This document shows, one piece after another, positions 34,350 to 44,126 of a DNA stretch of 64,000 nucleotides. Numbering within the stretch: position 1 is the first letter of the stretch; every line of letters starts with the position of its first letter. The notes beneath the pieces are model-generated. The model saw nothing but the letters and a program-made list of their open reading frames with translations, ran no database searches and was not told where the DNA came from. The position numbers were made by a program, and so were the translations under genes. Origin of the DNA: Rheinheimera pleomorphica (GTDB lineage Bacteria > Pseudomonadota > Gammaproteobacteria > Enterobacterales > Alteromonadaceae); NCBI RefSeq assembly GCF_011634895.1, contig NZ_SIRR01000031.1, positions 303,932-367,931 on the forward strand, written 5' to 3'.

Positions 34350-35389
34350 AGCACGCCCCTTTTTGTCAACGACCAAACTATTGTCAGCAGCTTAGCTGTC
34401 AGCAGTTGCGTGCCCAGGCAAGCTCGCAAAGCCGTGCCGGCCATTACAATCTGGCCACCTTATGGCTGTTTCGTAAGTTGTGGCTGCAAAGTGGCAAGGG
34501 CCATGACTACCTGGCCTACCTGCTGTTTCGCCGCGCGCTGGGCTACCCGCTTAGCGCGAACAAAGCCAACATATTACAGCGTTTTATAGCACTCTGGCCC
34601 CGGCGCATCTGGCATAAATTATATGGTCATCGCCTGCGTCAATGTCGTAATTTGCTGGCCGAACACCAGCATGACAGCGGTGGTGCGGTGACCACTGCAG
34701 CCGTGCCCCGGCGTTACCAGCGCCAGGTCAGACACTGGCGATCAGAACAGCATCGCTGGCATACCCAGTTTAGCCAATACCTGCAACAGGCAGGCAGTGT
34801 GGTGCTGGTGGGTAACAGCCCGACACTTAACGGTAGTCTGCTGGGTACGGCTATTGATGCAGCCGATATCGTGATCCGCTTTAATCAGTTTCACAGTGAA
34901 CACACCCAATATTGCGACAGTGGCCGTAAATGCAACGTCTGGGTAATGGCGCCGGATTTTCGTGGTCAGGCGCCCTCTGCTGTTCAGTGGTGTCTGGTCA
35001 GTGGCCCGGATATGGTATGGCAGCAACAGCGCTGGCCACAATGCTGCACCCGCCCGGACATGCAACTACTTAGCATTGGGTTAGTACACTGGCGCAAGCT
35101 GGTAAGGCAACTGGCAGCGCCACCCAGTGCCGGCCTATTAACGGCGCAGTATATTGCCAGCATTCTCGGCTATAGTGTTCTGCACAACAACAGCCGGCAA
35201 AACGAGGCGCAACCTAAAAGTGTCTTGCAACTGGCCGGTTTTGGCCATACTACGGCAAGCGGCCAATATCATTATGCCGCCCCGGCTCATCAGGCGGTTA
35301 GCCGCCATAACTGGCTGGCAGAACATCAGCTGTTACAACAGTGGCGACAGCTACACAACGACAGAACAGAGCAAAACTCAGGCCCATGA
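34346..35389 (+). CDS. GT29 sialyltransferase-like glycosyltransferase
   Basis: The central region reads VVLVGNSPTLNGSLLGTAIDAADIVIRFNQF (about residues 150-180), which is the sialylmotif-L-like pattern of GT29 proteins: GNS, then an acidic-hydrophobic stretch ending VIRFN. A C-terminal HYAAPAHQAVSRHNWLAEHQLLQQW resembles the histidine-containing late motif. The first 140 residues are basic and helical. GT29 enzymes transfer sialic acid in animals, and bacterial relatives may use other nonulosonic acids. The substrate is unknown. It shares ATGA overlaps with both neighbours. Confidence 0.68.
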   Translation: MKHAPFCQRPNYCQQLSCQQLRAQASSQSRAGHYNLATLWLFRKLWLQSGKGHDYLAYLLFRRALGYPLSANKANILQRFIALWPRRIWHKLYGHRLRQCRNLLAEHQHDSGGAVTTAAVPRRYQRQVRHWRSEQHRWHTQFSQYLQQAGSVVLVGNSPTLNGSLLGTAIDAADIVIRFNQFHSEHTQYCDSGRKCNVWVMAPDFRGQAPSAVQWCLVSGPDMVWQQQRWPQCCTRPDMQLLSIGLVHWRKLVRQLAAPPSAGLLTAQYIASILGYSVLHNNSRQNEAQPKSVLQLAGFGHTTASGQYHYAAPAHQAVSRHNWLAEHQLLQQWRQLHNDRTEQNSGP

Positions 35390-37587
35390 CAGAACAAAGC
35401 CATCTCCCTACCCTCGCACTGCAGCTTAAAGGCTCAATCTGGCAACAAGGCAAAGCAGGCGGTTACAGCGTATCGCTGACAGCGAACACCGATCAGCCGC
35501 CCGGCTGGTATCGCTTGGTGTTGGTTGCGCAAAATGATGCCGCCAGACAACTGCTGGCGCAGCAACAGCTATTTGTCAAACAAAACCACAACCCACACGG
35601 TGCAGACTTACTGCCCGAGAGTCGCAATAAGCTGGCGCTGGTTTTTTTGCGCCACAACCCATTGCGACGCCTGACACTGCAATGGCATAAGCTACCGACA
35701 CCATCCCAAAACGCCCGTTTTAGCGTGGTAGTGCGGCCAATCAGCCGCGCCAAAGCCTGGTTTTACATGCTGGCTCAAGTATCGCGGCGCCACAAAGCCG
35801 CCGGTCAAAGCTGGAGTTATATTTATCGCATCAGCCGCGCCCGCAGTAAACGCAGTGGCGTCGACATCGCTCTGGCCAAGCTGGTACGCGAATATCAGCC
35901 CCTGCTGGCGCATCAGCTTATCAGCTGCGAACCTTACAGCTACTGGCGGCAAACCAAAGAGCCGCAGCTTCTGGCTGCCTACCCGCAGGCACAACAGCAT
36001 AACATTCACTTTTGCCTGTTGCTGCGCGCTAAAGCCGAGCCGCAGCAGTTATTGCTGAGTATTCACAGTGTCCTGGCGCAGCAACACCGCCAATGGCAGT
36101 TATACCTGTGCAGTGCTGCCAATACCCTGACAGAGGAGTTACAACAGCTTATCGCCAGCGACCGCCGCATCATACTGCTGGCCGACAACGCCAGCTTAGC
36201 CTTAGCCCCACACAGCTACAGCATGCTGCTACAAGAAGGTGACTGCCTGCATCCACAAGCGTTACAGGTTTTTGCCGCAGAGTTTGCCGCACAGCCAGTA
36301 GCGCTACTGTACTGCGATCATGATAGCTTAAACACCAGTCAGCAGCGGATTGCGCCACACTTTAAACCAGACTGGAACCCAGACTTGCTGCTAAGCCAAA
36401 ACTATATTGGCAGCGCTTATATGGTACGTTCCGATATATTGCAGCAGGGCTTACAACAGCAAGCCGCCCCGGCCCACAGCATGCACCACTGGTGGCAGCA
36501 ACATCATTATCTGCTGTTATTACAAGCACTACTGGCGCTGCCCGGCGACAATCTGGCCCGGCAAATACGGCACTTACCCTTAGTGCTGTTACATATAGCG
36601 CAAAAAAACCAGCGCCAGCGTTACAATCAGTACACCTGCGATCAAGCTGCATTATATCTGCAGCAATTGGCGGCACGTGAAGGCAGTGCAGTACTAAGCG
36701 TTAACCCCATCGCCAACAGTAACCGTTTTAACGTGCGCTACCGCATTCCACGCCCGCTGCCTAAGGTCAGCATTCTTATTCCCACCCGGGACGCGCTTGA
36801 TATCACCCGCAACTGCGTCAACAGCGTATTGCAAAAAACGCACTATCCGAATTTTGAAATTATCATACTGGATAATCAGAGCCAGCAAGCAGCCACCCTG
36901 GCGTGGTTTAATACCATCAGTGCTCATGACAAAGTACAGGTGATTAAATACGACCACCCTTTTAACTATTCTGCTATCAATAACTTTGGCGCCAGCAAAG
37001 CCAGTGGCGAGCTACTATGCCTGCTAAATAACGACACCGAAGTTATCAATAACACCTGGCTGACCGAAATGGTACAACATGCCATCCGGCCACACATTGG
37101 CTGTGTTGGCGCTAAGCTGTATTACTTTGACAACAGTATTCAGCACGCTGGTGTCATCCTCGGCTTATGGGGCCTGGCCGGTCATTCACACAAAAACTAT
37201 GACCGCTACGCCAACGGCTATCAGCAGCGGCTAAAAAGCGTGCAAAACCTGTCAGCCGTCACTGCAGCCTGCCTGCTACTGCGTAAAAGTGTGTTTGAGC
37301 AAGTCGGCGGCCTGGACGAAACTCACCTTACCGTCGCCTTTAACGATGTCGATTTGTGTTTAAAAGTGCAGCAAGCCGGTTATCGCAACCTGTGGACACC
37401 GCGCGCCGAGTTATACCACTTCGAGTCGAAAAGCCGCGGTAAAGAGGACACACCGGAGAAAAAACAACGCGAGCAGCAGGAAATCGCCTACATGCAGCAA
37501 AAATGGGCGCAGATCATCAAACACGATCCCTGCTACAGCCCTCATCTAACCCGGCTACGGGAAGATTTTAGTATTGATATTGATTAA
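35386..37587 (+). CDS. GT2-type glycosyltransferase with large N-terminal extension
   Basis: The 733-residue protein carries a GT2 domain from about residue 460 to 700: PKVSILIPTRDALDITRNCVNSVLQKTHYPNFEIIILDN, then a DxD-type LCLLNNDTEVIN and VGAKLYYFDNSIQHAGVILGLWG. The first 450 residues hold a weaker glycosyltransferase-like region (HFCLLLRAKAEPQQLLLSIHSVLAQQ), suggesting a tandem GT arrangement. The ATG at 35386 overlaps the previous stop; a frame from 35341 is longer but unlikely. It ends the plus-strand trio of transferases. Its acceptor is unknown. Confidence 0.85.
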   Translation: MTEQSHLPTLALQLKGSIWQQGKAGGYSVSLTANTDQPPGWYRLVLVAQNDAARQLLAQQQLFVKQNHNPHGADLLPESRNKLALVFLRHNPLRRLTLQWHKLPTPSQNARFSVVVRPISRAKAWFYMLAQVSRRHKAAGQSWSYIYRISRARSKRSGVDIALAKLVREYQPLLAHQLISCEPYSYWRQTKEPQLLAAYPQAQQHNIHFCLLLRAKAEPQQLLLSIHSVLAQQHRQWQLYLCSAANTLTEELQQLIASDRRIILLADNASLALAPHSYSMLLQEGDCLHPQALQVFAAEFAAQPVALLYCDHDSLNTSQQRIAPHFKPDWNPDLLLSQNYIGSAYMVRSDILQQGLQQQAAPAHSMHHWWQQHHYLLLLQALLALPGDNLARQIRHLPLVLLHIAQKNQRQRYNQYTCDQAALYLQQLAAREGSAVLSVNPIANSNRFNVRYRIPRPLPKVSILIPTRDALDITRNCVNSVLQKTHYPNFEIIILDNQSQQAATLAWFNTISAHDKVQVIKYDHPFNYSAINNFGASKASGELLCLLNNDTEVINNTWLTEMVQHAIRPHIGCVGAKLYYFDNSIQHAGVILGLWGLAGHSHKNYDRYANGYQQRLKSVQNLSAVTAACLLLRKSVFEQVGGLDETHLTVAFNDVDLCLKVQQAGYRNLWTPRAELYHFESKSRGKEDTPEKKQREQQEIAYMQQKWAQIIKHDPCYSPHLTRLREDFSIDID

Positions 37588-37721
37588 CAATATCGTCAAT
37601 TGCAAATCCCTCCAAACCTCCCTTTACTCAAGGGAGGCTTAAAAGATAGGGTGCAATAATGCACCCCTACCGCTTTTCCTCCCCCTCTTTCGTAAAGAGG
37701 GGGCCGGGGGGAGATTTCCCC
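37588..37721. repeat. array of three palindromes between convergent genes
   Basis: The gap holds 37617-37624/37630-37637 (cctccctt/aagggagg), then a copy of the dispersed palindrome at 37649-37670 (gggtgcaataatgcacccctac) and 37681-37690/37694-37703 (ccccctcttt/aaagaggggg). The middle copy has changed both arms together (gggtgca/tgcaccc instead of gggcgca/tgcgccc). Two of the three hairpins may terminate the converging transcripts. Confidence 0.75.
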
Positions 37722-38948
37722 CTACTGTTTTGCCGCTATCACCTGTGCCAGGTTGTAATCGGCGACGGGCGCGCGCACCACATAACGGGCATTGGTCTGG
37801 CACAGCAAATAGTCCGCTGCCAGCGTGTTTAACACGGTAGGGTCGACATTACCAGCAGTGTGCATCAGGGTAATACGGCTAAATATACGACACAGATAAT
37901 CCAGCATCGAATAACTGGACGAGGCGCCAAAAATCACCAAATGTGCGTCTATTAACGCGGCATCGTAGTGCAGCACCATAGTACGGCCAAAATTAGCCAG
38001 GCCGTTATCTTCAGTAACATACTTGCGATAAGAAAAACTTTTCAGCAGCTGCTCTGTTGCGCGCTGCGGCGGGAACATCTTATTCCCTAAATCGCCTCCC
38101 GCCAGCACGTCGCGGTAGTTATCCCGGGCAAACAACGCTGTTATCGCTTCAGCATCTAAGCCGAATGCTTTGGCGACGTCAATACTGGCCAGCATAGCGC
38201 CATAGGGCGACCAATGGGTATCGGTCAAACGAAAGCTGCGCCGTGGGCTAGTGCTGAGTGTCTGCTGCGGATAACACAGAGTTAGTGCCGGCGGTGCCAG
38301 CGCCAACACCTGATCTACCGGCGTAAGCCTGGCTTTTTGATACGGATGAAACTGCGCATACACGGCTTCCTTCGCCGGTGCCAGCAGCAATACATGTTTG
38401 CAGCCCTGCGCGGCGCTTTGCTGCACCAGGGCCTGCATAAACTGTTGCCACCCCTGCTTTGCCGCGTTGTCCAGCAGCAATTTTCCGGTAAATTGCTCTA
38501 CGCTTTTGTTGGTATCGTTATCTAAAAACAGCCAGCCGTCTTTGCCCTGCAGCACCTTAAAAGGCCCGCTAATATGGCCGATACACAACGGGTATTCAAT
38601 ACCATCATGTAAAACACCCAACTCAAAATCAGCCGCTTGCATTGGCAGTGTAAAGCGAAAGCCACACTGGCGCTGCGGGTGGTTAGTCGCATCCTGCTTT
38701 AAAATCACCTGCACCACATCCGGCCTGGGTTTATCCAGCGCAAAGCAGCAGCGTAGCGCGCCTTGCTTAACATACAGCTGCACTGCAAAGGGCCGCTCCA
38801 GCAACACCCAGCCTTGAAACAGCAAGCCTGTTTCAGTTAACTCAACCAGCGTTGCCGGGCTGTCAGCCACAGGAAAATCCAGCCACCAGCGCTTAACTGG
38901 CCCCTGCTGCTGCGCCTGTTTATCAAGCTTAATGTTATAGTTCGTCAA
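37722..38948 (-). CDS. AlgX/AlgJ-like SGNH polysaccharide O-acetyltransferase
   Basis: The 408-residue protein has an SGNH-hydrolase-like domain from about residue 135: KDGWLFLDNDTNKSVEQFTG, VLLLAPAKEAVYAQFHPYQ, the catalytic DTHWSPYGAMLASI (Asp and His of the triad) and LVIFGASSSYSMLDYL (Ser). This resembles AlgJ/AlgX/WssI proteins that O-acetylate exopolysaccharides in the periplasm. The first 130 residues form a separate beta-rich domain. No signal peptide is evident, which is unusual for the family. It overlaps the preceding glycosyltransferase by 14 bases, so it probably modifies the same polymer. Confidence 0.75.
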   Translation of the reverse strand: MTNYNIKLDKQAQQQGPVKRWWLDFPVADSPATLVELTETGLLFQGWVLLERPFAVQLYVKQGALRCCFALDKPRPDVVQVILKQDATNHPQRQCGFRFTLPMQAADFELGVLHDGIEYPLCIGHISGPFKVLQGKDGWLFLDNDTNKSVEQFTGKLLLDNAAKQGWQQFMQALVQQSAAQGCKHVLLLAPAKEAVYAQFHPYQKARLTPVDQVLALAPPALTLCYPQQTLSTSPRRSFRLTDTHWSPYGAMLASIDVAKAFGLDAEAITALFARDNYRDVLAGGDLGNKMFPPQRATEQLLKSFSYRKYVTEDNGLANFGRTMVLHYDAALIDAHLVIFGASSSYSMLDYLCRIFSRITLMHTAGNVDPTVLNTLAADYLLCQTNARYVVRAPVADYNLAQVIAAKQ

Positions 38949-41772
38949 AATGTTTCCTAAATAACGCCGTTAACCCCTGCCCCAGCCGTTGTAGCGAAAA
39001 CTGCGCTCTGGCATAACGACTGGCCTGCAGCGCAGTTTGCTTTAGCAAGGCTCTGTCGGTGTGTAAACGCAACAACACCTGCTCCACCGCGTTAATGTCT
39101 TTATAAGGTACTAAAAAGCCACAGCCAGGCAACACCAACTCAGGCAAAGCGCCCCACTCGTAAGCCACCACGGCTCTGGCCGCTTGCATTGCTTCAAGCA
39201 CGGTGCGACCAAACGACTCCTGAAAGTGCGATAAATTCAGCACCACATCCACCTGCGCCAGGGCTTGCTCAGGTTTGGCAACATAACCACAAAGCTGCAC
39301 ATTGGCCGCCAGCTCACCACGAGCGACAGCCTGCTCTAAATCAGCACTGTGGGGGCCAAACAGGTAAAAATCCAGCGGCAGCTGCTGGCGTGCAGCACTT
39401 TGCGCCAGACGGATAAAATCTGCCAGGCCTTTTTTCGCCAGATTACTGCTTAACATCGCCACCCGCAGCCGCTCACCAGCAGGCATCGGCGCCACCTCTG
39501 CCAGGGTTACCGCGTTGGCAATCACGCTGCAGCGTTTGGGCTCATCCAGCCAATCTGCCACCACTGCAGAGTTAGCAATAAACTGATCAGCACTTTCAAG
39601 CAAGTGCTGCCGGGCCTGCTCTGCTGTCGCGTGCAACACCTGACACAGGCCAGCATCATGCTGCAATAATTCGCGCACGTGCACTACCGACGACACAGCG
39701 GCGGCGCGGGCAGCCAGCAAAGGCTCATACAGCACCAACGTATTTACATACACCAGTTTAACCTGTTGTTGCTGCATAAAAGCGGTTAGATACGCTACCT
39801 GCGCGCGCTGTACAGGCCGCTGATATTGCCACCAGCTATAAGGTAGCAACAACACAGAATGGCAGTACTGTCGCACTGTATCGACATACTCTGCGTTTTG
39901 CGCGCCGGGCAGCACCACCGTCAGCCGGTAACCTGTGCCCTGCAGCGCGGCCAGTACATCTATAAAGCTGCGCTCGGCACCAAACTGGCCGCCACTGGTC
40001 GCATGGCTAAAAAGCATCAGATGCGTGTCAGGGGTGCGGCTATCTGATGGCAGTTTTCCTGCTACCTGCAGTGGCTGCTTAGTATTAACACCGGCCGCAA
40101 TCGCACTTAGCAGTGCCGGTTCGCCGTCAGCCAAATTAGCAGCATAACGATAACCTGAGCTACTAAACAGCGGCGAAGGGTCCCGCCCTTCGGTTTCACC
40201 ATGCAATAAATAATGTTGCAGCGCATCTACCCCTGCTGCGGCAATGTCAGGGTAACGCTGCAAATACCAGCTGGCATCAAAGGCATCAGCCGCCTGTATC
40301 AATAGCGTTTTATTGTGTAAACGCGCAGCATCTTCGCCGCGGCAAATCATCATCGGTACGGCAAAGGGCCGCTGCCCAGGTGCCGCGCTAAGATACAAGC
40401 CTTCATTGCCTGCCTGCTGTTGCCAGGCGAAAGCCGCATCCATATACTGCTTACGCACGCCACTATATTGCGTACGTAAATGGGTCTGGCTGTGCTGGCT
40501 TAACGACTGCGCATCCACCCGGCCAAAGGCCAGTGGCACCCCGGGTAGCACCTCAGTAATACTGTGCGCGCCAAAGCGCTGTTTAATCCGGTAATAATAC
40601 TCGGTATCGGCATTCACACTGACCAGGTCCCAATAACCCAGCCTGTCCCGCACCTGACGGCGGAACAACAGTGATGACACATTGCGGTGTACCCAGGCGT
40701 CTTCAGCACGCCAACGCTGAAACTGCAGCCTTGCATCACAGCGCACCCAGTGTGACACCGACGCCATAGCCTCAGGGTGTTGTTTCAGTGCATGTACCTG
40801 CCGCGCAATTTTCTCCGGGTGCGACCAGTCATCGGCATCATGACAGGTAATAAAATGGCCTTTGGCCTGTGCCAGCGCCAGATTACGTGCAGCATAGGCA
40901 CCACTATTTTGCGTCAGCCGGAGCAGCTTTACCCGCTTATCTTGCGCCGCAAAAGCACGTACTACAGCGGCCGAATCGTCGGTTGACGCATCATCTGCCA
41001 CCAAGATTTCCAGATTGCGCCAGCTTTGCGCCAGCAGGCTGCGAAGCGCGCACGGCAAGGTGGTTGCCGCGTTATAGCAAGGTACTATTACAGAAACTAA
41101 GGGTACAGAAAGCCAGGGTATAGCAACCAAAGGCACAGCACTAATACGTTGGTGCCAGCGCTGGTGAAAAGGCAGGCTCACTCTGCTGTATAAGCTGTCC
41201 AGCCTAACGTTGTTATCCGTGCAGTTTAACCCGGCCAGCCCGTTGTCCTGATAAACAGCCGTTAACGCCTGTAGTTTTTCCTTATCGGACATCAACATAG
41301 ACGCCGCCAACGCCTTATCCACAGATGGCGGCCAGCGCGCATCTTGCAACAGCGCACGGGCGCTTTGCATACTATCGCTGTAGTAACAGGCAGAAAACGC
41401 CAGCAAAAATGGCCCCTGATGGCCAATAATCTGCAGCGCCAGTGGCTGTTGCAGGTAACGCTTGGTTAGCGGCAACACCTGCTGCCAGCGTGCAAAACTA
41501 CCTTGCCAGCGCGCCAGCACCCAAGCTGCCAACGCCGCCTCTAAGGGGGCGGCTGCACTTAGCATTGTCGTAAGTTCTGCGATTACCGGCTCAGGTGTTG
41601 TGGCCTGCCATAGCCGGGTTTCCAGCTGCAGCGGCGCTAAAGCACAGGGATAACGGCCCTCAAAACGGCCATGTGCCAGATAATGCTGCCATGGATCCAC
41701 ACCGGCGCGGGCAACATCGTCATATTGTGCCAGATACCAGGCAGCATCAAATAATGGCTGTAACTCAGTCAT
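38935..41772 (-). CDS. GT2-GT4 bifunctional glycosyltransferase
   Basis: This 945-residue protein combines two glycosyltransferases. A GT2 domain at about 220-400 has PLVSVIVPCYNAATTLPCALRSLLAQSW, ILVADDASTDDS and a metal-binding HDADDWSHPEKI; a GT4 domain at about 590-930 ends with SHFQESFGRTVLEAMQAARAVVAYEWGALPELV. Two short FDAxWYLxxY-D-A-x-AGVD-x-x-x-HYLxHG-x-x-EGR repeats are present, one at the N-terminus and one near residue 510. Such repeats are common in very long bacterial glycosyltransferases. It starts inside the end of rfbC, so it is coupled to the rhamnose genes. Confidence 0.88.
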   Translation of the reverse strand: MTELQPLFDAAWYLAQYDDVARAGVDPWQHYLAHGRFEGRYPCALAPLQLETRLWQATTPEPVIAELTTMLSAAAPLEAALAAWVLARWQGSFARWQQVLPLTKRYLQQPLALQIIGHQGPFLLAFSACYYSDSMQSARALLQDARWPPSVDKALAASMLMSDKEKLQALTAVYQDNGLAGLNCTDNNVRLDSLYSRVSLPFHQRWHQRISAVPLVAIPWLSVPLVSVIVPCYNAATTLPCALRSLLAQSWRNLEILVADDASTDDSAAVVRAFAAQDKRVKLLRLTQNSGAYAARNLALAQAKGHFITCHDADDWSHPEKIARQVHALKQHPEAMASVSHWVRCDARLQFQRWRAEDAWVHRNVSSLLFRRQVRDRLGYWDLVSVNADTEYYYRIKQRFGAHSITEVLPGVPLAFGRVDAQSLSQHSQTHLRTQYSGVRKQYMDAAFAWQQQAGNEGLYLSAAPGQRPFAVPMMICRGEDAARLHNKTLLIQAADAFDASWYLQRYPDIAAAGVDALQHYLLHGETEGRDPSPLFSSSGYRYAANLADGEPALLSAIAAGVNTKQPLQVAGKLPSDSRTPDTHLMLFSHATSGGQFGAERSFIDVLAALQGTGYRLTVVLPGAQNAEYVDTVRQYCHSVLLLPYSWWQYQRPVQRAQVAYLTAFMQQQQVKLVYVNTLVLYEPLLAARAAAVSSVVHVRELLQHDAGLCQVLHATAEQARQHLLESADQFIANSAVVADWLDEPKRCSVIANAVTLAEVAPMPAGERLRVAMLSSNLAKKGLADFIRLAQSAARQQLPLDFYLFGPHSADLEQAVARGELAANVQLCGYVAKPEQALAQVDVVLNLSHFQESFGRTVLEAMQAARAVVAYEWGALPELVLPGCGFLVPYKDINAVEQVLLRLHTDRALLKQTALQASRYARAQFSLQRLGQGLTALFRKHFDEL

Positions 41773-42310
41773 ACCAGGGGCAGTCTTTAAAGCTACGCGC
41801 GGCGCTATCTTTAGCCGACAGCACCGGTGCCCCGGCCGTTAACGGCCACGCTATGCCGACTGTCGGGTCGTCCCAGCGCAGCGCATATTCATCACCGGGC
41901 GCGTAGTAGTCAGTACACTTATACTGAAACTCTGCCATGTCGCTAGTCACCAGAAAACCATGAGCAAAACCCGGCGGCACCCACAGCATGCGTTTATTAG
42001 TGTCGCTTAACACCTCGCCTACCCATTTGCCAAAAGTTGGCGAGCTCTGGCGCATATCTACCGCTACGTCGAACACCTCACCTTGGGTTACCCGCACCAG
42101 CTTGCCCTGCGGCTGCTTATGCTGATAATGCAAGCCACGTAAAATACCCAGGCCTGAGCTGGAGTGGTTATCCTGCACAAACTGGTAATTACCACAGTGC
42201 TTAACAAACTCGTCCTGGCGGAAGGTTTCCATAAAAAAGCCGCGTGCATCACCCAGTATTTTTGGTGTTAACAACACCACATCCGGAATAGCTAGCCGTT
42301 GATATTTCAT
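41765..42310 (-). CDS. rfbC: dTDP-4-dehydrorhamnose 3,5-epimerase
   Basis: RfbC (RmlC) epimerises dTDP-4-keto-6-deoxy-glucose at C3 and C5 in dTDP-L-rhamnose synthesis. The 181-residue protein has FMETFRQDEFVKHCG, FVQDNHSSSGLGILRGLHYQ (catalytic His in the RGLHYQ motif), GEVFDVAVDMRQSSPTFGKWVGE, LWVPPGFAHGFLVTSDMAEFQYKCTDYYAPGDE and the aspartate motif ending. It is the third rhamnose step, and is read after rfbA. Confidence 0.97.
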   Translation of the reverse strand: MKYQRLAIPDVVLLTPKILGDARGFFMETFRQDEFVKHCGNYQFVQDNHSSSGLGILRGLHYQHKQPQGKLVRVTQGEVFDVAVDMRQSSPTFGKWVGEVLSDTNKRMLWVPPGFAHGFLVTSDMAEFQYKCTDYYAPGDEYALRWDDPTVGIAWPLTAGAPVLSAKDSAARSFKDCPWYD

Positions 42311-42325
42311 AACATAGATCCTGCT

Positions 42326-43204
42326 CTACTTACCCTGTTGCAGCAGCATCAGTAAATACTGACCATACTGGGTTTTACTAAAGCTATTGCCCTGCTGCTG
42401 TAACTGCGCATCGCAGATCCAACCATTACGCCAGGCAATTTCTTCCAGGCAGGCCACTTTTAACCCCTGGCGGTGCTCTATGGTTTGCACATAGCTGCTG
42501 GCCTCCAGCAAGCTGTCATGGGTACCGGTATCTAACCAGGCAAAACCCCGGCCAAGCTTTTGCACTGTTAAATCACCGCGCTCAAGGTAAGCATTATTCA
42601 CACTGGTAATTTCCAGCTCGCCGCGCGCTGAGGGCTTAACTGCTTTGGCAATCTCCACCACATCATTGTCATAAAAATACAGACCGGTTACCGCATAGTT
42701 TGACTTCGGCTGTCTGGGTTTTTCTTCTATTGAAATGGCCTTGCCACTGGCATTAAATTCCACCACCCCAAAACGTTCAGCATCATTTACCGGATAGCCA
42801 AACAAGGTCGCGCCTGTCGTTTGCTCTGCCGCCTGCTTTAACTGTGCAGAAAAGCCCTGGCCATGAAAAATATTATCGCCCAGCACCATACACACCGCAT
42901 CAGTGCCAATAAAGTCTTCGCCAATAATAAAGGCTTGTGCCAAACCATCCGGCGATGGCTGCTCAGCGTAGTCAAACCTGACGCCAAACTGGCTGCCACT
43001 GCCCAGCAGCTTTTTAAAACCGGGTAAGTCCTCTGGCGTTGAGATAATTAAAATATCTTTAATACCGGCCAGCATAAGCACCGATATCGGATAGTAAATC
43101 ATTGGCTTGTCATAAACCGGCAGCTGCTGCTTTGACACACCCAGCGTTATCGGATACAACCTGGTGCCGGAGCCGCCGGCTAGCACTATACCTTTGCGCA
43201 TCAT
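42326..43204 (-). CDS. rfbA: glucose-1-phosphate thymidylyltransferase
   Basis: RfbA (RmlA) makes dTDP-glucose from glucose-1-phosphate and dTTP and is regulated by dTDP-rhamnose. The 292-residue protein starts [36 protein letters not shown], followed by [27 protein letters not shown] and [13 protein letters not shown]. The start could be 43204 or 43201 (two consecutive ATGs); the first overlaps the rfbD stop by 4 bases. It is the second gene from the 3' end of rfbBDAC. Confidence 0.97.
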   Translation of the reverse strand: MMRKGIVLAGGSGTRLYPITLGVSKQQLPVYDKPMIYYPISVLMLAGIKDILIISTPEDLPGFKKLLGSGSQFGVRFDYAEQPSPDGLAQAFIIGEDFIGTDAVCMVLGDNIFHGQGFSAQLKQAAEQTTGATLFGYPVNDAERFGVVEFNASGKAISIEEKPRQPKSNYAVTGLYFYDNDVVEIAKAVKPSARGELEITSVNNAYLERGDLTVQKLGRGFAWLDTGTHDSLLEASSYVQTIEHRQGLKVACLEEIAWRNGWICDAQLQQQGNSFSKTQYGQYLLMLLQQGK

Positions 43205-44124
43205 CGTAATATTCCATCAGAATTATCTGCTATTAACTCAGCAAAGGTTAACGCCAGTTGCTGCTGCCAGCTTGGCAGTTGCAGTTTAAAAGTGTGCTCA
43301 AGTTTGGCTACATTTAACCGCGAGTTCAATGGCCGCTGCGCGGCTGTCGGGTACTCAGCGCTGGTTATCGCTTTAAATTGCCCCGGCTTAAGTGCCAATG
43401 CCATGCCTTGCACCCGTGCCAGGGAAAAAATTTCTGCCGCAAAGTCATACCAGCTGCAATAGCCCTGTGGCGCTAAATGGTATACACCGGCATAAGCTGC
43501 TGCCTGATCTGCCGGCGTTAACAGCAGCTGCTGCAATGCCAGTGCCGTTACCTGGGCAATTAAACGTGCCGGTGTTGGCGCACCCACCTGATCGGCCACC
43601 ACACTGAGTGCCTCGCGGCTTTGTGCCAGTTTTAGCATAGTGCGCATAAAGTTATTACCGCGCGCAGCATATACCCAGCTGGTACGAAAAATTAAGTGCC
43701 TGGCGCAGTGCTGCATAATTGCGGCATCACCCGCCAGCTTAGTTTCGCCATACACAGACAACGGGCCTGTACTATCGGTTTCCTGCCAGGGTGCATCACC
43801 TGTACCGGGATAAACATAATCGCTGGAGTAATGCACCAGCCAGGCGTCATGCTGCTGCGCCACTGTCGCCAGCGCTGCGGGCAAGGTCGCATTCATTAAC
43901 GCGGCCGCTGCAGGCTCGGTTTGCGCTTTATCTACTGCCGTCCAGGCAGCAGCATTAATAATAATGTCCGGCTGACGCTTTGACACCTTAGCCACCACGG
44001 CTTGCGTGTCGGCAAAATCGACCTCATTGCGACTTAGCGTATGCAAGCGCCCCAGCGGGGCTACTGCACGCGCCACTTCAAAACCGACCTGGCCCGTTGG
44101 GGCCAGTAAGATGATATTACGCAT
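43201..44124 (-). CDS. rfbD: dTDP-4-dehydrorhamnose reductase
   Basis: RfbD (RmlD) reduces dTDP-4-keto-L-rhamnose to dTDP-L-rhamnose with NADPH. The 307-residue SDR protein has the N-terminal [20 protein letters not shown] (a GxxGxxG variant), [46 protein letters not shown] with the YxxxK catalytic pair and [19 protein letters not shown] chose the ATG at 44124; the frame to 44178 adds a leader inside rfbB. It overlaps rfbA. Confidence 0.95.
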   Translation of the reverse strand: MRNIILLAPTGQVGFEVARAVAPLGRLHTLSRNEVDFADTQAVVAKVSKRQPDIIINAAAWTAVDKAQTEPAAAALMNATLPAALATVAQQHDAWLVHYSSDYVYPGTGDAPWQETDSTGPLSVYGETKLAGDAAIMQHCARHLIFRTSWVYAARGNNFMRTMLKLAQSREALSVVADQVGAPTPARLIAQVTALALQQLLLTPADQAAAYAGVYHLAPQGYCSWYDFAAEIFSLARVQGMALALKPGQFKAITSAEYPTAAQRPLNSRLNVAKLEHTFKLQLPSWQQQLALTFAELIADNSDGILR

Positions 44125-44126
44125 CG

